The notes: a model not told the origin generated them from the letters alone. Positions 1 through 12,900 are shown, counted from the first letter of the stretch. The stretch: 64,000 nucleotides of DNA from Yponomeuta sedellus (GCA_934045075.1 OW203749.1:1116001-1180000); one strand, 5' to 3'. Numbers and translations: made by a program.

Positions 1-148
1 GGTCATAAAATTGTCCTTCTTGAACATGACCTTCAGCGCGTGCCCGAGCGCGCACTCGGGGTCCGTCCGCGAGGGATGCCTCTCGTCGAACGGGTCCGGG
101 TCTTTCTTCATGAAGTTCTCCGTCTCCGACTCGATTATCTCGGCTAAT
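1..148 (-). CDS. DCAF1: DCAF1 coding exon 2 (cut by window edge)
   Basis: It reads 49 full codons after one base that completes an AGA (Arg) codon from exon 1. The acceptor CAG is at 151-149 with a C-rich tract upstream. The reading frame is open to base 1, so the exon or its donor lies outside. It holds the family signature DPDPFD...RHP...DPEC. Confidence 0.9.
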   Translation of the reverse strand, partial: MSRDNRVGDGELHEERPGPVRREASLADGPRVRARARAEGHVQEGQFYD

Positions 149-3090
149 CTGTGGAGCGGGGAAACGTTGGGGTGACACAAGCTTCAATCCAAATTCTTCC
201 CGCGGGTGTCGTAAGAGGCGACTAAGGGACACAAACATTAATACTAATACTACTTTCACATTAATCTTATGGAATACTTACCATTTATGTTAAAAGAGTG
301 CGATTAATTCGCCAACAAACTGCCACGCAGTTTGGCTAATAATTTATAAAATTTAAAACTCTGCGATAGAAACCTAAGTAATAAAATAAAAATAAAAAAA
401 CCGGGGGGTGGGAAGCAGCGCCCCGTGCAGTACAATTCCACCAAACTGCGATCCCCAACCCGCATGCCCAGCGTGGGGATTATGGGCATTACCCCCCAAT
501 GATGGCACAACCTTGCGCTGTGGCGCTCATTAGGGGAGGGCTATGTCCAGCAGTGGACTAATATAGCCTGAAGAAGAAGAGACAAGCTTCATCATCATTA
601 TCAACGCATTGTGTCCCCACGGAGGGCCACAGGTCTCTTTCCTGAGAAAGGTACAGGCCATACTCCACCACAGCAGCCAAGTCCGGATTAGAGGAGGCTT
701 GCAAGACTAGTGGCTGGTTTTACTGTTGTAAGCTTTCAAACCACCCTAAGGCCTCTGACTTGGCTGACTGCCATCTATCGACGGCAGCCGGCACCAACTG
801 CTTACCGTGCCTTGCGAAGCACGGAGCCGCTCGGAAAAATGCCACTAGCGTTAGTCAGAGACGGTCGCCCATCCATGCACTGAAAGCGCCTTCGTGATTG
901 ATTAAGATCACTCAGGCAGCCGGGGCTACGAGCGATTCCTTACTTATATTATTAGTTCTTAAATTGAGGGCGGTGGTAGCGGAGCGGTGTAGAACACTCA
1001 ATCGGGAGGTCGTGGGTTCGAAACCCGGCATGTACCAATGACTTTGTTTTCTAAGTTATATACATTTGTGAAATTATAGTAGCAATACCACTCGCCGACG
1101 GTGAAGGAAAACATCGTAAGGAAACCCTAGTGTCTGAAGTGTTAACGTACCTCAGCGCTTGCTACGTACAACGGCCCAACTATGAGGCTAAGTGCGGAAA
1201 TCTCAGGTCTAACTAACTAGTTCTTAAATTAAGTGACTCATGTTTCATATTCAGATTGTTTTTATAACTTTTAAGCAAGTATTAACCTGTCTATATGATG
1301 CAACAATGTCAATTGTTGTGTCATAAAAATGTGGTTATTGCCTCGATTTATATTTTTTTACAGTTTAAGAAATTTTACTTTTTTGCTACTTTTATTAATG
1401 AAAATTACATTGGTTTCATGAAAGCCACATTGACATGAATCTGCAAACTGCCTACAGTCTGAATAAATGTTACGATTCAACCTACGGTGTCCATTTCAAA
1501 ACCTAGATAAATTTGGAGAAAAATGGGAAAAAAAAAACTCCAAACTTAGTCTTTTCAAAGTCCTAAACAAACAGCGTTTACATAATTATTATAAAACATG
1601 ATAAAGGATGTATGTAATAACCTTTGCCAGCCTAAATCCTGGGAACGACTATTATATTTATTTTTAGTATTTACATTGTGTCTCTATCTACAGTTTTAAA
1701 GGAACTGATATTTTGCTGACTATATAATATTTTTCAGACAATAAGGCCCGTCACTGTCTTACAATCCTCCACCAACCAGACTTGGCCCCTGTGGTGGAGT
1801 ATAGCCTAACCTTACTGCAATGCAGGTACAGACTCATTCCCTAGCAGTGGGGATATACAAGGGTTGATATTAATATGGATTGATATTTATCTCATAGATA
1901 ATAGATATGCTAACTGGTAGTTGTTAGGATATTAGATTGTTTAAAGAAATCTCTTAAACTGTTTTATTGGTACCCCCAAATTATAATGAACCTATTTAGA
2001 TACTAAAAATTCCACCCATGCCGGGAGTCGAACCCGCGACCTCTGGCTAACCATGCCAGAGGTCCCGGGTACGAATCCCGGCATGGGTGGAATTTTTAGC
2101 CTCTAAATAGGTTTTTAAAATTGTCCTTAGCACAGGTTACTGCAAGAATATAACCCCCAAATTGAAAATGATTTACCATTGTACAATCCAAGAGTCTTAT
2201 TGCAACTGAGAAGTCTTGGACTTTGTATTTTATGTTATGTACATTTGTGAAGTTAGAATAGCAATACCAGTCACTAACGGTGAAAGAAAACATTGTGAAG
2301 TTAAAAGAAAATCACCAGTAGCTTTTCAGTATCAAAACCAGCTAATTCTCAGTTTTTATATATTTTTTTTATTTCTAATGCACTAACCTGTGCTAAGGAC
2401 AATTTTTGAAACCTATTTAGAGGCTAAAAATTCCACCCATGCCGGGATTCGAACCCGCGACCTCTGGTTATCCGTGCCAGCGCTCTTTCCAACTGAGCTA
2501 ATGGGTGACTCACCGGCATCAGTGAAATTTTGAACCTCTTTCTTTACACTATCCTCTGTATTACGTATGTCTCAGTTTTTGTTTACAATTTTAATTGACT
2601 TTCAAGGGTATCTCCGTTCGCTTTTTAGAATATAAGTGTGAAAGCGTAGATGCATTTAATTAGCCAACGGTGACTGACAGATTTGACTGCGACAAAAACA
2701 CCTCAAAATATTAAAATAACAAGGGCAAGCCAAGGTTTCAGTTACGATAAGATTTTTGATGATAAACAACAAAGTATATGTTTACAACAAGAAAATCTGA
2801 CAGCTGTTGCTTCAACTCTGAACCATCACACCGCGCCCTTAAGCAGCTGGCAGACTTATTAGCGATCACGAGCTTCGTCCTCTGGCTTGGACCGAGTCAG
2901 GGTCACCAGATTATCGGTAAAAATACCCGAAAACCGTTGTTTTCATTGAGCAATGTGACCAATTGACGTAGGTAGGAAATTAGCAGTGATACCTCGTGAG
3001 AGTTAGCAGGGGGTCGTAGTTTGGCGTCAGGTGCTGCTCCTCCCACTGCCGGAGCAACTCCGTGACCTCTTGAGCCGGCGCCGAGTCCAT
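1..3090 (-). CDS. DCAF1: DCAF1 (VprBP/mahjong) orthologue, first two coding exons; gene continues left of the window
   Basis: DCAF1 is the substrate receptor of the CUL4-DDB1 ubiquitin ligase (family knowledge). Two minus-strand exons join in phase (98 nt + 148 nt = 82 codons). The first begins MDSAPAQEVTELLRQWEEQH, matching the N-terminal helix of the family (VTELL.QWE..). The second carries the strongly conserved run with DPDPFDERHPSRTDPEC followed by LGHALKVMFKKDNFM. That DPDPFD-RHP-R-DPEC signature is what identifies the protein. The start is the first ATG at 3090; the donor at 2992-2991 and the acceptor at 150-149 are canonical GT/AG. The WD40, LisH and acidic parts would lie beyond base 1. 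The gene is divergent to Nse4. The 2.8-kb intron is filled with repeats. Identification is strong; expression is unknown. Confidence 0.9.
185..585 (+). mobile_element. R-family LINE 3' tail (RTE-like), split by an insertion
   Basis: The non-coding tail of an RTE-like LINE ends in 'GGAGGGCTATGTCCAGCAG ... GCCTGAAGAAGAAG'. Sister copies sit at 6463, 8985, 16375, 41053, 47650 and 55235. Here the tail is interrupted at 239-400. Confidence 0.75.
239..400 (+). mobile_element. A-rich-tailed insertion inside the R tail
   Basis: About 160 bp separates two parts of the R tail that are contiguous in the other copies. It ends in an A-rich tract (AATAAAATAAAAATAAAAAAA broken by T), suggesting a small retroposon. 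Its family is not recognised. Confidence 0.5.
588..945 (+). mobile_element. S1 interspersed repeat, near full length
   Basis: This is one of about twenty copies. The order is constant: 'ATCAACGC..TGTCCCCAC', 'CACGGGTCTCTTCC', 'CCATACTCCACCAC', 'GACTTGGCTTAACGACTGCC', 'GCCTTGCGAAGCACGGA', 'AAAAATGCCACTAGCG'. No ORF or terminal inverted repeat is seen. It is probably a SINE-like or non-autonomous repeat widespread in Lepidoptera. Confidence 0.75.
962..1222 (+). mobile_element. S2 tRNA-derived SINE
   Basis: A tRNA-like head (GCGGTGGTAGCGGAGCGG, then B-box GGGTTCGAAACCC) is followed by a unique body including GTGAAGGAAAACATCGTAAG and 'GGCCCAACTATGAGGC'. It ends TCTAACTAACTAG. Copies at 4234 (minus) and 17341 (plus) align along the full length. 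Confidence 0.8.
1445..1610 (-). mobile_element. J-family LINE 3' end fragment
   Basis: It contains 'GGTGTCCATTTCAAAACCTAG' (split by one base from the consensus) and 'CTCCAAACTTAGTCTTTTC', the reverse complement of the 3' UTR of the J LINE that carries coding sequence at 4740-5765. Confidence 0.7.
1738..1872 (-). mobile_element. S1 repeat fragment
   Basis: Reverse orientation fragment from 'AAGGCCCGTCACTGTCTTAC' to 'GGGGATATACAAGGGTTGAT'. Confidence 0.7.
1995..2145. mobile_element. PT element, short palindromic copy
   Basis: It reads ACCTATTTAGATACTAAAAA, the tRNA 3' half on the minus strand, a junction inside the anticodon arm near 2059, then the same sequence inverted, ending 'TAGCCTCTAAATAGG'. 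It is a hairpin made of two tRNA 3' halves with the middle missing. Confidence 0.75.
2225..2300 (+). mobile_element. S2 SINE internal fragment
   Basis: It matches the S2 body (TATGTACATTTGTGAAGTT, then 'GGTGAAAGAAAACATTGTGAAG' with a few changes). Both ends are lost. Confidence 0.6.
2372..2575 (-). mobile_element. PT element with tRNA-like unit
   Basis: It starts with the end motif 'GCACTAACCTGTGCTAAGG', then CCTATTTAGAGGCTAAAAA, and a minus-strand tRNA-like cloverleaf (B-box complement GGGATTCGAACCC; A-box complement near 2495). Confidence 0.75.
2993..3090 (-). CDS. DCAF1: DCAF1 coding exon 1 (start codon)
   Basis: ATG at 3090-3088, 32 codons plus two bases, donor ag|GTATCA at 2992. It ends ..YDPLLTLT then AG, completed by A of exon 2. 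An upstream in-frame reading exists to 3208 but does not resemble the family, so this ATG was chosen. Confidence 0.88.
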
Positions 3091-3887
3091 TTTTGCAGGA
3101 ATCCACGGAGAACGGTTTTATAACCTCATCGGCAACAACTTTCACAGTGTTACGGAACTTAACGGTTTTGTCCGGGGTTTCACGGCTTCGCTTGTTGGGA
3201 AAATGCAAAGGTACGATTTTACAGACGGTTTGTTAATCATAAGAGAACAAAAGGATGGAAAAATTTCAATTCATTTGTGTTGTCCTATAACCGCGCACCC
3301 CACCACCATGACGGAATAGTGATGTACTAAATTAATAGTGAATTAAATTGAATGAGTGGTTTATGTGTTATGCTATTCATACAACTTATCGTCTCATACA
3401 AAAAGGAAGTTATGATTTTGCTTATAAATTGTGCTTTTCCCATTGAATGGAGATACTAATATTTATCTGAAAACTAGAAATCTATGAGTCGAATAACAAG
3501 TTGTGTCGAATTTGAATTTTCCATAAATCACTCATTTCACCCATTCACTTGGCGAAAGCTGGCAACACTAACTTAATCTGTGGTTTGCAGTCTTACCAAC
3601 ATTATGAAAAAAACCTAAAAAAAAGTATTGTCAAATTGGTTTGTTTTGTTTAGGTCGCGTGCCATGGAAGCGTCGTTAGGAATTTTTCGCGGTGAAAATT
3701 AAACAATTATTCTGTTCTGTTATATTTTCATACATTCCTACAACAATCGTGATCCGAATAACATTGCTGCTGGGAACTGGACGGCTTTTCTGTATGAAAA
3801 CTAGTAAGGTTATCAACCCTATCGGTCAAGTTTTATCGAGTACTTACCTAGTGTTCACTCTACAAATTACAGTTCACTCTTCAGAAA
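3091..3887. promoter_or_regulatory. Divergent intergenic region, presumed bidirectional promoter of DCAF1 and Nse4
   Basis: 797 bp lie between the two start codons, and the two genes point away from each other. The middle is AT-rich. No clear TATA box or tRNA-like repeat was seen, and no member of the repeat families listed here lies in it. This makes it the longest family-free intergenic stretch in the left half of the window. The promoter role is inference from geometry. Confidence 0.55.
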
Positions 3888-3993
3888 ATGGCTCAAAATG
3901 GGATTAGAGAATCCGAGACGTTCCGGGTCAGTTTAGGGAGTCACGACAGGAAACTCCGATACAGAGCATTGCTTGACGACCTCTCAAAACTTG
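3888..3993 (+). CDS. Nse4: Nse4 exon 1 (start)
   Basis: ATG at 3888; 35 codons plus one base; donor g|GTAAGT at 3994. Reads MAQNGIRESETF ... ALLDDLSKL. Confidence 0.85.
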
Positions 3994-6900
3994 GTAAGTT
4001 ATGTTATGTTTATTCATGTATTGAAAACGGGTCTAATCGCGACTATTTATTTGGTGAAACGTATTTACTATTTCTAATTTCCTTGACTGACTTTCCATCG
4101 TAAGGTTTTCTGGAAGAAATTGCATTTAGCAATAAGGCCGCCAATACTATGTACTATGTATAGTTGCAATTATTTTGTATTTGTTGTTTTTCCTGTGTAC
4201 AATAAAGAATAATCTTCTTCTTCAGGCTATATTATGTAGTCCAGTTAGTTAGACCTGAGATTTCCGCACTTAGCCTCATAGTTGGGCCATTGTACGTAGC
4301 AAGCCCTGAGGTACGCTAATACCTCAGACACTAGGGTTTCCTTACGATGTTTTCCTTCACCAGCGAGTAGTATTGCTACTATAATTTCACAAATGTACAT
4401 AACTTAGAAAATAAAAAGTCATTGGTACATGCCGGGGTTTGAACCCACGACCTCCCGATTGTGAAGCCGGCGTTCTACACCGGCTACAGATCACACAAAA
4501 TAGGTTAAATAGTAGTTGAGTTGTTGGGACCCGATTTCGCCACCAAAATCACCGACAGACCCTTGACCTTTGCAGTTATTATTGGTGTTTTGCAGATGAA
4601 GATGCGGCCAGTAACGACGAGCGCATGGAACGCACAGCTAATGCGGTCCGTGAGGCTGAGTCGCTGCTCAGCTCCGGTGGAGTGGAGGAGCATGTACGGC
4701 ATCCAGGTAAGTTTGAGTGCCATCAAACGTCACAAGGCAAAATATCTTAGGTGCACTCTGGTGGAGGATAAATTAACGTTCATTAGCAAGTGCAGCGATT
4801 TGTTTTTGTTAGATAATAATGAATTTACAGTTAATAGTATTTATTTTCTCAATGAAGCACTTGTGGCAGAGAAGACAAACTGTATAAAGTTCTCTCTACC
4901 AAATGACTAAGCGGTTGACAGCAATGTTTTGTTGGGGAATGACAACTTAGACCTTGTAAATGAAACTGTATTTCTAGGTATCACAATTGATGCAAAGCTT
5001 CAATGGGGTCTTCATATAAAAAAATTTGCAAATAGGCTTAGTTCAGCAGCACATGCAGTTAAAAGAATTAGGGAACTAACTGACGTCGCAACTGCTAGGC
5101 TTGTTTATTTTAGTTACTTCCATAGTGTTATGTCCTATGGCATACTACTGTGGGTACGGGCTGCAGATATTGAGACCATCTTTGTCTTGCAGAAGAGAGC
5201 GATCAGATTCATTTATAAGCTAGGCAGTAGAGATTCGTTAAGAGATTTCTTTAAAGAAACTAACATCCTGACAGTTGCCAGTCAGTATATCTATGAAAAC
5301 ATTATGTACGTCAGGAAAAATATCAGTAACTTTAAAACTATGGGTAGCCAACACAATGTAAATACTAGAAATAAACATAAACTTTCGTTCCCACTATTTA
5401 GGCTGGCAAAGGTTAATACATCCTTCATGGGGCATTGTATACGCTTCTATAATGAAATCCCTGAAGATATATTAAGCTTGCCTGAATCGCGGTTCAAAAA
5501 ATATGTTAAGAACACTTTGTGCCAAAAAGGCTACTATAACTTAAAGGATTATCTAGATGACAATGAGGTCTGGAATTAAAGCCAGTACAATGTATGAGTT
5601 CTATGTTTTATAATAATTATGTAAACTATGTTAATTAAAGAGTTTTTTTGTCCATTTTTTCTCCAAAATGATCTAGATTTTGAAATGGACACCTAGTTTG
5701 AATTGTAACGTTCATTAAGCCGCAGCTTCTGCGCTACTTTGAATAAACCTTTTCATTTCATTTATTTTTAATGCACTAACCCGTGCTAAGGACAATTTTA
5801 AAAACCTATTTAGAGGCTAAAAATTCAGGCCAGAGGTCGCAGGTTCGAATCCCGGCATGGGTGGAATTTTTAGCCTCTAAATAGGTTTTTAAAATCATTC
5901 AATTGAGTTAAGCAATAGTAAGCGCGGTCACATGCAGGATGGGTGATCATCCCGTGACGATCGCTAGTGACATTTTTCCGAGCAATTCTGTGGTTCAAGG
6001 CAAGGTCCGTTGGCTGTTGGTGCCAGCTGTTAAGAGCAGCTCGATAACTTCTGACAGTAAGCCCCGCCACTCCACCAACCCGGACTTGGCCCCTGTGGTG
6101 GAGTATGGCCTAACCTTCCTGCGATGCAGGAAGAGACCTGTGCCCTGCCACTGTCTTACAAACCTCCTCCAACAATATCCGATAAAGATAAAGATAAAGA
6201 TATTCACACATTATCTTTATAAATTGTAGCCTATTTGTTATTCTGATATATAAGCTATGTTATTGTGAAGTTTAACCAAAATCAATTTAGTAGTTTTTAT
6301 GTGAAAGACTAACAAACGTCCATCCATCCATTCATACTTACAAACTTTCGCGTTTTTTAATTTTAGTAGGATAGTAGGATAAATTTAATTAAAAATTACA
6401 ATACGTACTTGTGGCTAATTATGGTAGTAGCCCATTCAAAGTATGAATACGGAATCTTCTTCTTCTTCAGGCTATATTAGTCCGCTGCTGGACATAGGCC
6501 TCCCCTAATGAGCGCCATAGCGCAAGGTTTTACCATCATTGGGGGGTAATGCCAATAATCCCCACGTTGGGCATGCGGGTTGGGATCGCACTTTGGTGGA
6601 ATTGTACTGCAGGGGGCGCTGCTGCCCACCCCCCGGTTTGTGTCCCTTAGTCGCCTTTTACGACACCCGCGGGAAGAGTTTCGGTTGGTGCTATTCTCTA
6701 GGCCGACACCACTTATCCATTAAAACATATTATTTCGAGATGACAACAGGGCTCGATTCACGGGTGCGGAACAATTTTTGCTTTCAGGCGAAAGCTTCTT
6801 GGACTCAAAGGTGCTCCGAGCCACCAGCGACCTAGCCGTGCGCTGCTCTGAGGCTGTGAGCGGCAATGTCAACACGTACGATAGACACGAGCTTGCCTCG

Positions 6901-9900
6901 CACATTGTAAGTCTGGTATTTGACAGTTGATAAGTCATCAATCAAGAGACCCGCGCCCCGGCAGTGGGGACATACAAGGGTTGATATCGAAGTCATCAAT
7001 CAATTAAAATTTGGTGCACATACTAGATGTATTACTCCATCATCAACCCATTATGTCCCCACCGACGGGCACGGGTCTCTTCCCTGAGGAAGGTATAGGC
7101 CATACTCCCCCACCAAATCCGGGTTGGTGGAGGCTTGCGAGACTAGTGGCTGGTCTCGACCTATTTGGAATTTAAAGTCATTAATGGCAATCATGGAATC
7201 TTATCATACGTATATGTGTATCTGATGTATATACGTTTAAGAGGACTTGAGAAGAGATGGTCAGAGTGGAGTTTTTTTCCCCGCTACCTTTTTCTCCACT
7301 ACACTACGGCCCGATGGCAGCGGCTTTCACTTTCATGTTGCATTGTACTTTGACATTCAGCAAACAGAATGTAAATTCTTTACGTTGAAAAAATAAATTG
7401 AATTGAATTGAACCTCACTGCCAGAAGTTTTCAAGCCGCTCTAAGGCCTCTGACTTGGCTTAACGACTGCCATCTATCGACGGCAGCCGGCACCAACAGC
7501 TTAACGTGCCTTGCGAAGCACGGAACCGCTCGGAAAAATGCCACTAGCGTTAGTCACAGACGGTTTACCCATCTATGCAATGAACGCGCCCTGTGTTGCT
7601 TAACCATCGTGATCGTTTTATTACTATTGTCAGAATATGGTGAATGTTATGTAAACTATTCATGTTCCTAGTAAAAAAAAAATCAATCAAGCAATCAGTT
7701 AGTCAGTCATTCAGTCTGTCAGTCGGTCGGTGGGTCAGTCAATCGATATCAATACTTGTGTACTGCTGCTGCCACTGCTGGGACACGGGACTCTTCCTGC
7801 ATCGCAGGAAGGTTAGGCCACCACGGGGGCCGAGTCCGGGTTGGTGGAGGATTGTAAGACACTGGCGGGCCTTACTGTCAGAAGTTATCGAGCCGCCCAT
7901 AAGGCCTCTGACATGGCTTAACGACTGCCATCAGTCAAACGATTCATGAAATTAGCATGTACTCCTACACTGCTGGACATAAGCCTCTACGCCAAATCAC
8001 TCTACGAGGTTCTTGGGCAACTCATTTGCGGTAAGGGCCGCCCAACTGTGGAATAATCTGCCGGTCTCAATAAGGCGCTCTCCTTCCCCAGCTGTCTTCA
8101 AAAGCAGAGTTCGTGATCTTTATTTATCAGTATAGTCGTTAAAATTTTGTCCTCTTGTGTGTAGGTTAGTACTCTCCTTGTCTTATGTAGAACTTTATTA
8201 TAAGATATATATATGTATGTTTATAATAAATTATAAGTTTATATAAGTAACGGTATGTAAGTGTATTATTATTAAGTATAAGTATGTATCAATATTCAAA
8301 TTTGCACTGGCTACCCGTCTTTCTAATTTCCTTCAGCAACTTTCCATCGTAAGGTTGTCTGGAAGAAATTGCTTTTAGCAATAAGGCCGCCAATTGTACT
8401 ATGTATATTTGCAATTGTTTTGTATTTGTTGTTTTTCCAGTGTACAATAAAGAATATTCTTATCTTATCTTATCCTCTCCCCCTAAGGCACGCCACTTCT
8501 CTCAGTCCTCGGGAATCCTCATCAAGCCATTGCCAGCAATCTGCCTCAGATCGTCGGCCCAGCGAGCCGGGGGTGCCTTAGGCTGAGCGCATGCGGAGAC
8601 GCAGGCGACGAAGCACAGCGCAGCGCAGATATAGTGAAGCATGAAACGTCATCATCGCTACGTACGCTGCGGCGCAGGCACGTGCGACGCAGACATGTGT
8701 CTGCCCTGCTCTGCGTCTCGTTGTAGTGCCGGCACAGTTTTCTGCGCGACGCGTGTTTACTAACAATTTCGTTGCAATGACAGAATATTTAATTGAATTA
8801 GCTCGCTGTGAACCTTGTTTGTTTGATACAAATTATCCAGATTATAAAAAAAAGACATTGAGAGAGTTATTACGGGTGAGAATTGCCAAGGAATGGAGCG
8901 AATAGTTGCGTCGCAGCATGCGGTGGGGGCATTGGTCTCCCCTGAACTGAACTGTGCTGCGCTGTGCCTGCATGTCCGTCATCGTCATCAGGCTATATTA
9001 GTCCACTGCTGGACATAGCCCTCCCCTAAAGAGCGCCACGTTGTGCTATCATAGGGGGTAATGCCCATAGTCCCCACGCTGCATGTCCAACGAGATTAAC
9101 ATCTCTAATAGAAACAACCTTGATCTCCACAGCGGGAGAACCCGGACTTCTGGTCTTTCCCGTTCCCGCGCGAGACTCCGCCCCTGGCTTTCCTCTTCGG
9201 CACTTTCGCCCCCACGCCGCCCGAGGAGCGGCCTAGGGCTCCGCGCCGGGCCCTGCTCAGACAGCAGGCCTCCGCAGCGCTTCGGGAGCCCGAGACTGTT
9301 GACAGGTGAGACTCTAAGGGCCAATACAATAGTTCGATAACAACCCTTGTACGTTCCCATTGCTGGGACGCGGGTTTCTTCCTCCAACGCAGAAAGGTTA
9401 GGCCATACTCCACCACGGGGACCAAGTCCAGGTTGGTGGAGGATTGTAAGGCAGCGGAGGGCCTTACTGTCACAGCCGCCTAAGGCGCACGGAAGTGCAC
9501 GGAAAAAATGCCTAAAACTAGCGGCAGTCACGAGATGAACCCAATCCAGCACCTGACGCCTGCTGTTGCTTAACCCAAGTGCTTGATTCCAATCACTCGG
9601 CGCCCTCGGCCACGCGAGCGCTTCTTGAAGGACATTCGTGTCGATTATTTTCACAGGCTTGAGAAGACAGAAGAGGGCTCGGAGATGGTCAGCCGTGTCC
9701 ACCGCTTCATCACCAAGACCTACCACAGGACTGGCAGCGAGCCTCTAAGCTACTTCCACCTGGTGCTGGATCCGGGAAGCTTCTCCCGCACCGTGGAGAA
9801 CGTCTACTATGTCAGTTTCCTGGTGCGCGACGGGATGATTCAGATGGACGTCGGTGAGTCAAGATTTCTCAGGAATTTCTTAATTTAGAACAGGAGGTTT

Positions 9901-12900
9901 CTTAATTTCAACCGCTTCACGCACAATTTGGCTATAATAATGGCGATCGTTGGAAAGTACTGATGGTTTGTGTAATTCTATCCAGTGGTTTGATCCTGAT
10001 TCAACCGTCTAAACGTCGAGTTAAAATAGCAATAAATTACTACGCGATTAAGCCCCGAAAATATTCTAACTATGTGTACAAGTCGCGAAAGTTTAAAATA
10101 TCGTATTTATGTATGTTGTTTACAAACATTCACACCGTTACCCCCTTCAATCTTTTGTCCTCAGACGAGGACTGCGGGCTGCCGTTCCTGAAGCCGGTTC
10201 CCGCGGAGCAGCGCGAGAGCGACCAGCGTGATTTAGCCGACGAGAGACAGTTCATAGTGTCCATCGACATGACCCGCTGGAAGGTGGGTAAACTCGATAT
10301 CCACCCTTGTATGTCCCCACTGCTGGGGCACGGGTCTCTTCCTGCATCGCAGGAAGGTTAGGCCATACTCCACCACGGGGCCTAAGTCCGGGTTGGTGGA
10401 GGATTGTAAGACAGTGGCGGGCCTTACTGTCAGAAGTTATCGAGCGGCCCATCAGGCCTCTGACATGGCTTAACGACTGCAATTTCAGGAAGCTGCACTT
10501 GATTTGTGCTAGCTTCAGTCTAAAGGCCTGCGCTCGGTCTAAAGGCAAGTAGGTAGTCGGGGCTGCAAGTGATGCAATTTGCTTAAGCCAGATGTCGCTG
10601 CCTGTATGTAATACAGAGAATATTGTAGAGGTTCGAAATTTCATTGATGCCGGTGATTCGCCCATTGGCTCAATTGGTAGAACGCTGGCACGGATAGCCA
10701 GAGGTTGCTGGTTCGAATCCCGGCATGGGTGAAATTTTTAGCCTCTAAAATAGGTTTTTAAATTTGTCCTTAGCACGGGTAAGTGCATTAAAAATAGTAT
10801 GAATTCTTAGGATTTATTCTTGATGGTCTGGTCTGCAGGTCTTCACGACACGAAGTCCACACGTAGATTCCAATCGCAGGTCCAATCGAAGTCCAATAGT
10901 ATCGCTGAGGTTGTAGGATATCGCTCGTATCGCAGGTATGTTCGCTCGAAGTTTACTCTTCGCTATTCCAAACGGAACTGACAGCGCGCCGCGGCGCCCG
11001 CTATTTATATCCGCCGGCCAGGGTTCTAGAACATTCCCGTACCTACGTACCTACACTCGGTACACGCGGCAACGTCGCTCGATCAGTTTTATGTCAAAGA
11101 GTTTTGAACCTTATCCTAGTGGACATACGAGTCATTATTGCTTGCAGCGTTTATTGTTTACTAAAACGCAGCATGCGGCGACTATTCGATAGGCTTCCAG
11201 AAGGCTCTATTCTAGATGGTTCGGGATAGGACCGTGACACTCTATACACGTATACATATACACGTATACGCACACACACACCCACACACACATAAACAGA
11301 CGTCAAAAGACAAAATAACATAGTCCCCTGACTCCTGACTTGTGCGGAAAAGAGAAGGAAGACCAGCGATCCCTATTAAATCAACATCCGACCTTGACGA
11401 GCGAATTGGACCAAGTTACCACTATCAGTACTTCTCCAGCGATCCAACAAACATAGGAAATCAACTAAGACTCTATTCACTCTCAAAAATCCTAGCATGT
11501 TATACAGGAATCCCGTTATCTCTCTTATAAAATATCTTAAAGTTCACTTAGTTAAAAGATTAAACTTCCTACATTCAATGTACACACATACTTTCAAACA
11601 CACACACACATACACATTCACCCACACTGTCGACACAATGATTACAAAACCATACCCTACAAACTATCACTGCTGCAAATACCGTAGCATGCTCTACTCT
11701 TTGGTCTTATATGACTGTCTTAATAGATTTCCATATATATGATCCATGACTAATTTAGATATAGAGTTAGCCGACGACATCGATAGTTATCTGACCATTG
11801 AGTGCCAGACGCATGACTCTAGAAAGCTGTAGCAAAGTACTAGAGGATGGCTACAACTTTACCATTATTTTATATAACATTCGAAGTATATACCGAAACT
11901 TCAATACATTTCTCGTTGCACTCAATCGACTCAAAACCATACCTGATGTCATTATCTTAACTGAGTGTTGGCTTACCGACTGTGACATTGGACAGATTTC
12001 GGGATTCACCTCACATAAAACAAGTAATAACTTAAACCGAGCCGGTGGGGTTGTGGCCTATGTCAAAGATATATGGAGCGCAACAGTCGAAGAGCCTCCT
12101 CTGAAACAAGCTGAATGCCTAAAAATTGAACTTAGCAATGGTTTTACGCTATTTGGTATTTACAGATCCCCTTCTTTCACTCAACCAATAATTTTTACTA
12201 AAAGTCTCTCCGTAATATTGTCAAAAATAAATAAAAATGACTCTGTCTTTATTCTGGGTGACATAAACTTAAATATCCTGGACCCTTACGATAATCATAG
12301 TTGCGAATATTGGTGTCTCCTCACAGAGATGGGTTTTATCCCAGCAATAACCAAGCCAACTAGACTCCAAAGTTGCCTCGATCACATATTTGCAAAAACA
12401 AAGTGCAATAGGATTATTGGATTAGTTAGCCACCTAGATATATCTGATCATGACATAGCTATTGTTGGCGTAACTTGCACAACAATGAAAAATAAGCACC
12501 CCAAAGATAGAACTGTCCTAAAAACTAATTACAATGCAGTACGCGACGAACTCGATAATGTCGACTGGTCTGTAGTAATAGAAACACAAGATGTTGACAC
12601 CGCTGTCAGGAATTTTAACTCCATCCTTACAACGGCAATTAAAAATAATACTTCCCAGAAGCGTTTAAGTCGTGCTAAATACATAGAAAGACCATGGATA
12701 ACACCTGGCTTACTGAAATGCATGGCGCACCGGGATAAACTTCACCTCGACCTTCGTAAACACCCAAAAGATGAAGCACGTAGACTTATATATAGCAGAT
12801 ACCGGAATTTTCTAACCAAATTAACACATAAGCTAAAACGGGAGCACGATACAAAACTACTAGAAAGCAACAAAAATAATACAAAGGGTTTATGGAAAGC

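Noticed and set aside
2903..3208. 101-codon start upstream of the DCAF1 ATG
   Set aside because: Is in a different frame from the DCAF1 reading over part of its length and runs through the donor site; the 32-codon exon from 3090 fits the family and the phase of exon 2.
9049..9726. 225-codon minus-strand frame
   Set aside because: Lies opposite Nse4 exons 4-5, is GC-rich and has no family pattern; the plus-strand exons with splice sites explain it.
11232..11310. CA tract as proven LINE target site
   Set aside because: CA-rich tracts also occur inside the element and the 3' end is probably at the (TTA)n tail, so specificity cannot be claimed from one copy.
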